A DNA stretch of 64,000 bases. Source: an uncultured Eubacteriales bacterium (lineage in GTDB: Bacteria > Bacillota > Clostridia > Oscillospirales > CAG-272). The number at the start of each line of letters is the position of its first letter. The first letter of the stretch is position 1. Position numbers and translations under genes: made by a program. Location: NCBI GenBank assembly GCA_934432725.1, contig CAKRZE010000011.1:31317-95316 (forward strand). Reading direction: 5' to 3'. The notes under the pieces were generated by a model. It was not told the origin of the DNA and searched no databases. It worked only from the letters and a program-made list of their open reading frames with translations. Positions 48,012 to 56,045 of this stretch are shown piece by piece.

Positions 48012-49196
48012 ATGAATAAAGAATTTTTCGATACCCCCCTGGACCGGAGACACACCGGCTCTCTGAAATGGGACGTCGCCGAGGGCGAGCTGCCGATGTG
48101 GGTGGCAGATATGGATTTCCCGACTGCACCCGCCGTTTCGGAGGCAATCCGGAAGCGCGCGGAGCACGGCGCGTTCGGCTACGGAATCATCCCGGACGAA
48201 TGGTACAGCGCAATTTGCGGCTGGTGGCAAAGGCGGCACGGCTTCCGGATCGATCCGGAGTGGCTTGTGTTCTGCACGGGCGTGGTTCCGGCGATTTCCA
48301 GCTCGGTGCGAAAGCTGTCAACTGTCGGTGAAAATGTCCTTCTGATGACCCCCGTATACAATATCTTCTTTAACTCCGTTGTCAACAACGGAAGACATGT
48401 TCTGGAATGTCCGCTTCTCTACAACGGAAGCGCCTACCGCATTGATTTTGAAGATCTGGAAAAAAAGCTGGCAAACCCCGAAACCAGCCTTCTGATTCTC
48501 TGCAACCCGCACAATCCGATCGGAAAGATCTGGGACAGAGAAACGCTTGCGCGCATCGGACACCTCTGCAAAAAGCATCACGTCACGGTCATCTCCGATG
48601 AAATTCATTGCGATCTGACCGATCCCGGAAAGGAATATATTCCGTTTGCCTCCGTCTCCGAGGAGTGCCGCGAGATCAGCGTGACCTGCATTGCACCGAC
48701 AAAAACCTTCAACCTCGCCGGACTCCAGACTGCGGCAGTGGTTATCCCGGACGGAACGCTGCGCCACCGCGTCACCCGCGCCCTGAATACCGATGAAGTT
48801 GCCGAGCCGAATGCCTTTGCCGTGACGGCAGCGGTCGCCGCCTTTACGGAAGGCGCGGAGTGGCTTGACACGCTGCGCGCCTATATTTACGACAACAAGC
48901 AGACTGCCGTGCGTTTCATTGAAGCCGAGATCGGCAAAATCCGTCCTGTATCGTCCGAGGCTACCTATCTGCTCTGGCTGGACTGCGCGGAGATTACCGC
49001 CGATTCGGCTTTCCTTGCCGATTTTCTGCGCAGTCGGACCGGTCTGTACCTGTCTGCGGGAACGGTATACGGCGGAAACGGAAACCGGTTTCTGCGCATG
49101 AATCTCGCGTGCTCCGCCCGGACGCTGGAGGACGGTCTGATGCGGCTGAAGCGGGGAATCGGTCGATACTGCACAGAATTTCCGGAAAATCCTTGA
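48012..49196 (+). CDS. PatB/MalY-type PLP aminotransferase (cystathionine beta-lyase-like)
   Basis: 394 aa, fold-type I PLP enzyme. MWVADMDFPTAP start, NPHNPIG, ISDEIHCDL and the Schiff-base lysine in APTKTFNLAGL are intact. Family members cleave C-S bonds of cystathionine or related thioethers; some also act as regulators. AGGAG precedes ATG 48012. No methionine genes adjoin. Confidence 0.9.
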   Translation: MNKEFFDTPLDRRHTGSLKWDVAEGELPMWVADMDFPTAPAVSEAIRKRAEHGAFGYGIIPDEWYSAICGWWQRRHGFRIDPEWLVFCTGVVPAISSSVRKLSTVGENVLLMTPVYNIFFNSVVNNGRHVLECPLLYNGSAYRIDFEDLEKKLANPETSLLILCNPHNPIGKIWDRETLARIGHLCKKHHVTVISDEIHCDLTDPGKEYIPFASVSEECREISVTCIAPTKTFNLAGLQTAAVVIPDGTLRHRVTRALNTDEVAEPNAFAVTAAVAAFTEGAEWLDTLRAYIYDNKQTAVRFIEAEIGKIRPVSSEATYLLWLDCAEITADSAFLADFLRSRTGLYLSAGTVYGGNGNRFLRMNLACSARTLEDGLMRLKRGIGRYCTEFPENP

Positions 49197-49222
49197 AAAA
49201 AACGGGATTTTGTAAAATCCTA

Positions 49223-49251
49223 TTGATTTCTGCAAATTAATTTTATATAAT
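49223..49251 (+). promoter_or_regulatory. Promoter of the DUF1508 gene
   Basis: TTGATT (49223-49228), 17-bp spacer, TATAAT (49246-49251) in an AT-rich gap. Confidence 0.75.
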
Positions 49252-49323
49252 GAATATAATCACACAGCCGCATCCCTGCTTTTGGCATGCGGCTGTCGGA
49301 TAATCGAAACGGAGGGTACAGTT

Positions 49324-49695
49324 ATGGGAAAGTTTGTAATCAAGACTACAAAAACAGGCATCAAATTTGACCTGAAGGCAGGAAACGGAGAGGTTATCGC
49401 AACGTCCGAGGTATACACCACCGAGGATGCTTGCCGCAAAGGAATTGCAAGCGTTCAGAAAAACGCGCCGGTCGCTGCCGTTGAAAACCAAACCGTGGAG
49501 GGCTATGCCGTCGAAAAGCATCCCAAATTTGAAGTTTACACCGACAAGACAGGAGAATACCGCTTCCGTCTGAAGGCAACCAACGGTCAGGTCATCGCCA
49601 CCGGCGAAGGCTATAAGGCTCTTGCAGGCTGCATGAACGGAATCGACTCGATCAAGAGAAACGCCGTTGATGCCAAGATCGTAACGGAAGAGTGA
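49324..49695 (+). CDS. DUF1508 (YegP-like) protein
   Basis: 123 aa with two tandem DUF1508 copies: FVIKTTKTGIKFDLKAGNGEVIATSE and FEVYTDKTGEYRFRLKATNGQVIATGE in shortened form, each followed by a helix with N-A. Small cytoplasmic protein of unknown role, often stress-linked. ATG 49324 follows GGAGG. The next small gene starts eight bases after its stop. Confidence 0.88.
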   Translation: MGKFVIKTTKTGIKFDLKAGNGEVIATSEVYTTEDACRKGIASVQKNAPVAAVENQTVEGYAVEKHPKFEVYTDKTGEYRFRLKATNGQVIATGEGYKALAGCMNGIDSIKRNAVDAKIVTEE

Positions 49696-49702
49696 TCGGT
49701 CG

Positions 49703-49921
49703 ATGGACATCAAAGAGGAAGTTGAAAAGATCGTCAAGCGCATCACAGGCGATCCCGCACTGATGGAGCAGTTCAAAAAGGACCCCAAGGCGGCAGTTGA
49801 GGGGATTCTGAAAACCTCCCTGCCGAAGGATGCCCTTGACAAGCTTGTTGCCGGCGTACAGGCAAAAATCGGAGCCGATAAGGTTTCCGGTGCAATCTCG
49901 TCTCTGCGCAAGCTGTTTTGA
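49703..49921 (+). CDS. Small helical protein downstream of DUF1508
   Basis: 72 aa, mostly helical, ending in a basic KLF tail. It contains a D-P-x4-E-Q-F-x2-D-P-x-A-A-V phrase, reminiscent of Nif11/NHLP-type leader segments, though no maturation enzyme is nearby and the likeness may be superficial. GGAAGAG overlaps the previous stop, so the two genes are co-translated. Not recognised as a named family. Confidence 0.7.
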   Translation: MDIKEEVEKIVKRITGDPALMEQFKKDPKAAVEGILKTSLPKDALDKLVAGVQAKIGADKVSGAISSLRKLF

Positions 49922-50749
49922 GCACTGAAATACAGAAAACGGAACAGACGGATTGAAAGTCACCCGAAATGACCGGAAAAGGAATTCCCGGAAATCCGGG
50001 ATAAACCGTCAGACCTAACTCCTGTACAGAAAAACGGAGGAGCTGTCCCAAACCGCGGCGTTTCGGACAGCTCCCCGGGCATGCCGGTCGGAATTCCGGC
50101 ATACCTGAGGCGACCCCGGGCGTTTTTGCCCGCTTTTTTATTTTCTCGGATCTCTTTGGCGGCAAACCGGAGCATCGGACCGCAGGCACCGATGCCGGGC
50201 AGTAACAAAAAGCACAGGACGGGGTGCCGCCCCCCTGTCATTGCCGGTTATCGGAGCTTTTCCCGCGCAGCATGCTCACGCAAAAGCCGCATATCGGGTC
50301 CTCCGGCAGCCTTGCGTCACACAGCATTTCCGCATCGCACCGCTGACCGCCCTGCCGGCTTCCTTCTTCTTTCCCGGTCCCCCTCTTCCGCGCCGTGCAT
50401 CGGTGCCTCCTCCGCTCCCGGTCAGAAGCTTCTTTTTGTCTGCTCCTACACAACCCCGGTTCTGTGCGGCGCGGCTTTCCCATCTTTCCGGTCAATACCC
50501 AGCCGGCTTGTGCGCACACGGGCAGCATGAACGGCAGCCCCGCGCAGGAGGAGCCGCCTCCCCGGTCGTCCGCCCGCTTTCGGCTTCTCCCGCCGCGCTG
50601 CGGCGCGTCAAACGCTTCACGACGCAGGTTCCTGCATCTGCGCGGGCAGAGGTGTTTTTCAAACCCGTCTGCCGCCGGCTTTTTTCCCGCACAGGCAAAG
50701 CAATTCTTCCGGAAAAGCTTTCCGGCGCATTTTGTTTACGAAATAGTTA
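49922..50749. other. Gene-free stretch with stacked hairpins
   Basis: A 10-bp stem GGAGCTGTCC (50039-50048) with GGACAGCTCC (50065-50074), then GCATGCCGG...CCGGCAT, then CGGGC (50117-50121) with GCCCG (50128-50132) and six T (50134-50139): the last is a proper terminator for the DUF1508 pair. From 50140 to 50749 nothing is supported. Confidence 0.6.
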
Positions 50750-50778
50750 TTTACAAACCCATTTCCGTTTATTATAAT
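50750..50778 (+). promoter_or_regulatory. Promoter of the 50.9-kb membrane protein gene
   Basis: TTTACA (50750-50755), 17-bp spacer, TATAAT (50773-50778). Confidence 0.75.
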
Positions 50779-50868
50779 AGAGATGGTGATGCCGCATTCC
50801 CGTCCCGGTCACGGCACCGCCGTAAAAATACCGTAAAAATGAATGCCGATGAAAGGCACGGTGAATAT

Positions 50869-51687
50869 ATGATCCAAACTACAGACAATACTCCGGATAA
50901 GGAAGCCGTTTCAAAAGACAGCGCAGCAGCAGCCGATTCTGTGCAGCAGGCTCAGACCTCCGTCCAGATCCCTGCAGCTCCGAAAGCAGAACAGCCCGCG
51001 GCAAACGGGCATAAAAAGGCTCCGCACCGCAGCGATCCAAAGCAGAAAAAACGTGCCGTAGCACTTCTTATCGGACTGTGCATTGCATTTGTTCTGCTGC
51101 TCGGAATCAATTTCCTCTCAAATATGAAGCTCTCTTCCCTTTTCCCCGGCTGGTTCCCCGAGGAAACCGATGACCAGAAGCCAAACAAAACCATTCTGTT
51201 TTATCCGATCGATTATGAAAAGGATATTTTTCAGGACCCGGAATATCTGGCACTGAACCGGTATATCCGGTATACGGAGGGCGCACAGTCCACACTGATC
51301 ATTGACGGAAATTACGCGCAATACGGAGACGGCATGACCTTGCTCGGCGCTTATTTTGATTCCGTCATCCGGGGCGACTGCGAAGCCTATAACGGATTCT
51401 TTACCGAAAAATATTTTGAGGACCGGGAAAAGAAAGAGCGCTTTACCATGCAGGAGCTGTATGATATCGAAATTCAGCTTCTGTCAAAAGAGATCCTGAA
51501 CGAAGGCACAGAGCAGCAGGCGACAAGACTTCTATACCGCGTCAGCTATAAAATCCACAAGAACAACAGCACCTTCCGGCTGGACATCGATTCCGATGCC
51601 GCCGTACAGGAGGTGTATGAAATTCTGATCGATGACAAAACCGATGCGGCAAAAATCAACGCCATCATCCGGTACAAGCTGTCCTGA
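50869..51687 (+). CDS. Hypothetical bitopic membrane protein
   Basis: 272 aa. Polar, Ala/Gln/Lys-rich cytoplasmic part (about 1-62), one membrane helix (about 63-84), then an extracellular domain with DSVIRGDCEAYNGFFTEKYF, which resembles NTF2-like or small solute-binding modules in Clostridia. Family not recognised. ATG 50869 has AAAGG 12 bases upstream, followed by CGGTGA, similar to the tail of the SD-hairpin leaders but without the hairpin. Confidence 0.78.
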   Translation: MIQTTDNTPDKEAVSKDSAAAADSVQQAQTSVQIPAAPKAEQPAANGHKKAPHRSDPKQKKRAVALLIGLCIAFVLLLGINFLSNMKLSSLFPGWFPEETDDQKPNKTILFYPIDYEKDIFQDPEYLALNRYIRYTEGAQSTLIIDGNYAQYGDGMTLLGAYFDSVIRGDCEAYNGFFTEKYFEDREKKERFTMQELYDIEIQLLSKEILNEGTEQQATRLLYRVSYKIHKNNSTFRLDIDSDAAVQEVYEILIDDKTDAAKINAIIRYKLS

Positions 51688-51822
51688 TCCCCTTGTAAAG
51701 GAGGAGCCGTGCCTTCCCGCTCCGGAACATGCAAAGCTCTTCCCCGGAAAGCGCATGCCGGTCCTGCCTTTTACCGGGGTTTGCCGTCCGGCAGTATTTC
51801 GGGAGAAAGGAAGTACCTTCTT

Positions 51823-52155
51823 ATGCATGAACAGGCAACGCTTACGGACCCGACCGTCATGGGGCTTCTCTGGCTTTTCATCTGTGCGCTGTCCCTGTAT
51901 CTGTCGGCTGTGCGCCCGGATGCGGCAGTGTACCGGATGACCGGTGCGGCTGCTGTTGCAGCATTTCTCATCACCATAAACGGTCTGCCGGCAGTATGGC
52001 AGTTTCTTCTGTTCTTCATGACGCTCTGCATCGCAAGAGCGGTCCGGACAGCCATAAGCAGCATCGGACGGCACCGCTTCCGCCGCCGAACCCCCAAATG
52101 CTCCGGAGCTGCCGGCTGCGCCCGTTCGTATACCGTCAAAGCCCGCAGGCAATGA
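51823..52155 (+). CDS. Small two-helix membrane protein
   Basis: 110 aa. Two hydrophobic stretches (about 13-31 and 41-68), then an arginine/cysteine-rich tail. AAAGGA lies 13 bases before ATG 51823. Layout resembles the membrane part of NfeD-like proteins but no motif confirms it. Probably transcribed with the upstream membrane protein gene (135 bp gap). Confidence 0.6.
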   Translation: MHEQATLTDPTVMGLLWLFICALSLYLSAVRPDAAVYRMTGAAAVAAFLITINGLPAVWQFLLFFMTLCIARAVRTAISSIGRHRFRRRTPKCSGAAGCARSYTVKARRQ

Positions 52156-52395
52156 GCGCTCTGCACACCGATTTTCCGGCACAGATTTCCGCAAAGCACC
52201 CGGGACCTGCCGCACAGCGCACACCGGGCATTGCCCGCAGTCATGCGGCATCGGTCCCGAAAAACACCGGAGACACCGGTTCCTCCACCTGCCGGGAACG
52301 AGCCTGCACTGCCGAAGCAAGCCTTTCCTTTTGATTCCCGCGCCTGAATCGTATTCCGTCCCTTCCGGGCAGTGTTTTTTGCGCCGGATATTTTT

Positions 52396-52431
52396 GGGGC
52401 TGCCGCACGAATGTGCGGCAGCCCCGTTTTT
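52396..52431 (+). terminator. Strong terminator
   Basis: Perfect 13-bp stem (52396-52408 with 52413-52425), loop GAAT, then GTTTTT. Ends the unit starting at 50750. The rest of 52156-52610 is empty. Confidence 0.9.
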
Positions 52432-52610
52432 CCGTTCGGCAGTAGAACCGACCTGCCCGGTTAAGCCCCGATGCACCGGCTCCCGTACATCCCGATACAA
52501 ACACCGTAACGAAACGCGGAAAATCATCCCCCTGCACTTTTCGGATGCAAAACGTCAGCGCCCGGCTCCGATACAGGGCGCGGTTTGCCAAAGCCCCGCA
52601 GGAATGTCTC

Positions 52611-53738
52611 TCATCTCGTCCTCCCCTGCTTCTCCTCCCGGCGGGCAAGACACTGCGCCGCGCGGAAGCTCCTGCGCATCCGGTTGATATGGCGCTCAAA
52701 CTCCCCGCTTTCGATAAATTCCGCCAGCACATACTGATCAAAAACCGGAACCGTGCAGGAATAAAAACCGAGCCTTTGCCGGAACAGCTCCGAAAGTGCA
52801 GGAGGCAAAAGCATATACCCGACCCTGACGGATGGGGCAAGTGTCTTGGAAAATGTATTCAGATAAATCACACGTCCCGTCCGATCCATTGAAAAGATCG
52901 TCTCTGCCGGTTTATGAAACACGGCAAACTCCGATTCGTAATCATCCTCAATGATCATAGCATCGTTCTGCTCTGCCCACCGAAGATATTCCATACGCCG
53001 GGAAGCCGAAGCGGATACGCCGCTCGGAAAGCTGTGATACGGCGTCACATGAAGAATCTCAGCCCTTGATTCCGCAAGGGTCCGCGCCGGAATGCCGTCC
53101 CCCTCCAGCTTCAAAGTCAACACCTGCACGCCGTTTGCCGTGTACACCTGACGGATTTTTTCATAGGAAGGCTCCTCGATTCCGTATTTCCTTTCACGCC
53201 CCAAAAGCTGTACAAGCAAGCCATACAGATACTCCGCTCCCGCTCCCACGACAATCTGCTCCGGCGATACACGCATGCCGCGAAAACGGAGCAGGTATCC
53301 GGCGATTGCGCGGCGAAGGACCTGACATCCGTGATACGGCGCCTTTTCAAGAATCGCCGCACCGTATATGCTGAGCACACGCCGCATCGCCTTTGCAAAG
53401 CTTGCAAACGGGAAATCCGCTCCGGCAGTCCCCGAAGCGCCGTTTTCCGTCCGTGCAGGGAGCCGGGCAGCCGGCGGAAGCGCCACCATCTGCGCTTCTC
53501 CCGCCGAAACATAAATTCCGCTCCGTTCCCTTGCCGAAGCGTACCCTTCATCGCAAAGCATGGCATACGCATGCTCCGCCGTGATGACGCTGACCCCTGT
53601 CTCCGCTGCAAGCTCCCTCTTGGAGGGAAGCCTTGAGCCGGGGGCAAATCTGCCGCCGGCAATATCCGTCAGAAGCAGCCGGTAGAGCTGCATATAAGCC
53701 GGCTCAGCTGCCTCTCTGTCAATACAATATCCTGTCAT
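52611..53738 (-). CDS. MocR/PdxR-type regulator, C-terminally shortened
   Basis: 375 aa. N-terminal GntR-type winged helix (about 12-80: LPSKRELAAETGVS), then a fold-type I aminotransferase-like domain with IIEDDYESEF and the PLP lysine in NTFSKTLAPSVRVGY. After the RHINRMRR segment it stops about 80-90 residues short of the usual ~460-480, losing the small domain with the substrate-carboxylate arginine. No continuation is seen in the other two frames. Divergent from a vitamin-type ECF transporter gene, suggesting control of vitamin B6 uptake. The start ATG 53738 is by homology. Confidence 0.8.
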   Translation of the reverse strand: MTGYCIDREAAEPAYMQLYRLLLTDIAGGRFAPGSRLPSKRELAAETGVSVITAEHAYAMLCDEGYASARERSGIYVSAGEAQMVALPPAARLPARTENGASGTAGADFPFASFAKAMRRVLSIYGAAILEKAPYHGCQVLRRAIAGYLLRFRGMRVSPEQIVVGAGAEYLYGLLVQLLGRERKYGIEEPSYEKIRQVYTANGVQVLTLKLEGDGIPARTLAESRAEILHVTPYHSFPSGVSASASRRMEYLRWAEQNDAMIIEDDYESEFAVFHKPAETIFSMDRTGRVIYLNTFSKTLAPSVRVGYMLLPPALSELFRQRLGFYSCTVPVFDQYVLAEFIESGEFERHINRMRRSFRAAQCLARREEKQGRTR

Positions 53739-53968
53739 CTGGTTATATAAAATATTCCTTATCTGATAATTTTCACAATACCAAAAAAGTGTTATACTGG
53801 ATTCATCGGAAGCATGTTTGCCGAAAGCTGCAAAACCATGCGAATATACCGTTTGCCCCGATTTCGCCTGCACAGGCACGCCTCCCCCGGTACGGGAGGG
53901 AGCGCTTTGCAGCCTCAGCCGGCAGAACGGAAGCGGCTTCCCATGCAAGACGCATCCGCTTCCGGAAG

Positions 53969-54009
53969 AAAGGAAGCTTTCGCTCCGGTGAAAGCCATGG
54001 TGATTCATT
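53969..54009 (+). promoter_or_regulatory. SD-hairpin leader of the ECF transporter gene
   Basis: AAAGGA (53969-53974), hairpin GCTTTC (53976-53981) with GAAAGC (53990-53995), then CATGGTGATTCATT to ATG 54010. CTTTC could also pair with the upstream GAAAG that contains the SD. Confidence 0.75.
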
Positions 54010-54525
54010 ATGAAAAGCAATTCTGTCAGATCGGCAAAGTGGATTGCCGTTACCGCCATGTTCATGGCTCTGAATATTGTCATGAGCTCGTTCGGCGTTC
54101 CCGTCCCGGGAGGACATCTGTACCTGAACGATGTCGTCATATGCACTGCGTCCATCCTTCTGGACCCGTTGGCTTCCTTTCTGGTAGGCGGGGTCGGCGC
54201 GTTCCTGGGAGATTTTCTGTTCTATCCGACTCCGATGTTCGTCTCGCTCGCCGTACACGGTCTTCAGGCAGTTATTATTTCTGTCTTTTCTCACTATATC
54301 CTGAAAAAGAAGCGGAAGCTTTCCTGCACAATCGGCGTGACGCTCGGTGCGGTCATTATGGTAGTCGGCTATTCGCTCGGCAGAGCCTTCCTTTACAGCA
54401 CACCTGCCTATGCATGGCTCAAGCTCCCCTACCAGATTCTTCAGGCGGCGGTCGGAGCCGCAGCGGGCATGCTTCTGTGCTTTCAGCTGAAGCTGATGCA
54501 GCTTTACGAAAAGCTGATGAAATAA
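54010..54525 (+). CDS. ECF transporter S component
   Basis: 171 aa, six membrane helices, substrate-binding subunit of an energy-coupling-factor vitamin transporter that shares an EcfAAT module encoded elsewhere. AMFMALNIVMSSFGVPVPGGHLYLNDVVI and LLDPLASFLVGGVGAFLGDFL match this family in outline (PF07155-like). Opposite a MocR/PdxR-type regulator, so pyridoxine or pyridoxal is the favoured substrate, by inference; riboflavin or thiamine precursors are alternatives. Confidence 0.85.
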   Translation: MKSNSVRSAKWIAVTAMFMALNIVMSSFGVPVPGGHLYLNDVVICTASILLDPLASFLVGGVGAFLGDFLFYPTPMFVSLAVHGLQAVIISVFSHYILKKKRKLSCTIGVTLGAVIMVVGYSLGRAFLYSTPAYAWLKLPYQILQAAVGAAAGMLLCFQLKLMQLYEKLMK

Positions 54526-54604
54526 CTGCATTTCAAACAAAAAATCAAAGCCTGACGAAAGCCGATGGAAGCTCTGAAGAACCCGGCTTATGCAAAGGCA
54601 CCCC

Positions 54605-54636
54605 ACACGCCGCACCGGTATCTGCGGCGTGTTTTT
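54605..54636 (+). terminator. Terminator of the ECF transporter gene
   Basis: ACACGCCGC (54605-54613) with GCGGCGTGT (54624-54632), then TTTTT. Confidence 0.85.
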
Positions 54637-54717
54637 CGTCCAAATTCTCCCCCCTTTGCCCGGACCTCGGACCTGATCGGCTGCCCCGCTCCGGCCGGAT
54701 GGTGCAAAAAGAAACGC

Positions 54718-54746
54718 TTGACTTTGCCGCTGCCGTGTTATATACT
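54718..54746 (+). promoter_or_regulatory. Orphan promoter upstream of the 55-kb repeats
   Basis: TTGACT (54718-54723), 17-bp spacer, TATACT (54741-54746). No gene with a ribosome site follows for 1.3 kb; the 54752 frame has none. It faces the minus-strand repeat promoter at 55551-55579. Confidence 0.65.
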
Positions 54747-55144
54747 GAAGAATGCATAAAACCCTGAAGGCGCTTCTTTCCCGACAGCATTGCAAAGCCC
54801 TTTCCGAAGGACCTTGGGCGTACCCCGAAAACCGGCGGCTTTTCAGCCGCATGGCAAGGACAGCGTTTGGCAGAGCGATGTGCTGCGGAAAGGCAGACCT
54901 GACCGACCGCAGGAAAAAAGTGTCCGGCGGTTCCTGTTCCGTTGTACTCCGGGAAGCACATACGCCGAAGCGGTCACCTGCGTATGCGATACCGCAGGCA
55001 AAGCGCGTACCGCGCAGAATTTTTGCACTGTGCGTCAGGCAGCGCACGGCAAAATGCAGCACCGGGGCGGTATGGTCTTCGGGAAGCCTTGCTTTCCAAG
55101 GGTCCCGGGTGCGCATACGCGAGAACAATGCGAATGCCGTAACA

Positions 55145-55230
55145 TTTTTGCGCCGCGTGTCAGGCAGAACGCCGCATCCGGAGCTGTCAAGCCCCGAAAA
55201 ATCCCCGACAGAGGATTTTTCGGCGTATGA
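55145..55230. repeat. Repeat A, degenerate copy at 55 kb
   Basis: Shares GTCAGGCAGAACGCCGC, GAGCTGTCAAGCCCCG and a GAAAAATCC...GGATTTTTC hairpin with the other copies, and runs into repeat B. Confidence 0.65.
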
Positions 55231-55252
55231 TCCATACATTCAAATGAAACAT

Positions 55253-55556
55253 CATGAATTTGACGGCGAAGTCGGCAAATTCGCAGAATGCGGCAGATGA
55301 GCTGCGCCTGCCAAGAAACCTGTTTTCCGCATTTTTGACACATCAAATTGAATCAAAACGTCATGAATTTGCCGCAATACCGGCAAATTCTCAAAATGCG
55401 GCAGATGAGCTGCGCCTGCCAAGAAACCTGTTTTCCGCATTTTTGACACATCAAATTGAATCAAAACGTCATGAATTTGCCGCAATACCGGCAAATTCGC
55501 AGAATGCGGCAGATGAGCTGCGCCTGTTGGGAAGTCTGTTTTCCGCATTTATTATA
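55253..55556. repeat. Repeat B tandem array (three ~108-bp units)
   Basis: Units start at 55253, 55362 and 55470 (periods 109 and 108). Each holds GAATTTGCCG-6nt-CGGCAAATTC (perfect in units two and three) and AATGCGG...CCGCATT. The array ends at ATTATACC, the -10 of a minus-strand promoter. Frames stay open because 108 is divisible by three; not thought to encode protein. Confidence 0.9.
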
Positions 55557-55579
55557 CCGTATCATCCCGCTCCTGTCAA
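55551..55579 (-). promoter_or_regulatory. Consensus promoter reading into the repeat B array
   Basis: Minus strand: TTGACA (55579-55574), 17-bp spacer, TATAAT (55556-55551), perfect sigma-A consensus. The only sequence downstream is the repeat array. Nothing is supported between 55580 and 56005. Confidence 0.8.
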
Positions 55580-56005
55580 TCTTTCTGACGCACATAGAGC
55601 ATCCTCCCCCGGAGGGGCAGCTCCATCAGACTCCGGTACTCTGAATACGGCTGCATCCCATGCCGGAGCCTTTCCCATGCTCCATCTTGTCCGGGAAATC
55701 CCCCTTTCCCCGCTTCGGACAGCATGCGGCGTTTTACCGGACTGCCTGCATTTTCTGTATACACAGAATTTCCGCAGCCATGCCGGCGATTTTTCCGTCG
55801 GAAACGGGTTTGCCGCGCCCGCTGAGAGCACCATGTCCAAGGTCCGGCGGAACGTATCCTTTGTGCTAAATTTTCCAAGGTTATTTCTCTGCCGTAAAAC
55901 GGTTCCCCGCTTCTCTGCCCGAAAACGGGCGCTCCCAGAAGAGCTGTCCGGCGGTATGTGCCGGATCGCACCGGCTTTTCATCCGAAGAACCTCAATTCC
56001 GCATG

Positions 56006-56045
56006 AAAGGAAGCTTTCACGCATGTGAAAGCTGTGGTTATATTT
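56006..56045 (+). promoter_or_regulatory. SD-hairpin leader of rlmI
   Basis: Best example of the family: AAAGGA (56006-56011), perfect 8-bp stem GCTTTCAC (56013-56020), loop GCAT, GTGAAAGC (56025-56032), then a 13-nt tail with TGGTTA to ATG 56046. Confidence 0.8.

Noticed and set aside
51807..51822. SD-hairpin leader before the small gene at 51823
   Set aside because: The possible stem AAGG/CCTT uses the SD itself, so it is not the same arrangement.
52241..52840. Frame that might complete the shortened MocR-type regulator
   Set aside because: Its translation lacks the conserved C-terminal aminotransferase motifs, so a simple frameshift is not supported.
55252..55548. 98-residue minus-strand repeat peptide starting in the TATAAT-AAATG of repeat B
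   Set aside because: Its ATG lies at or before the predicted transcription start, so it would have no leader or SD; better read as RNA.
55253..55556. Retron or group II intron RNA
   Set aside because: No reverse transcriptase gene anywhere in the window and no intron domain V-like sequence.
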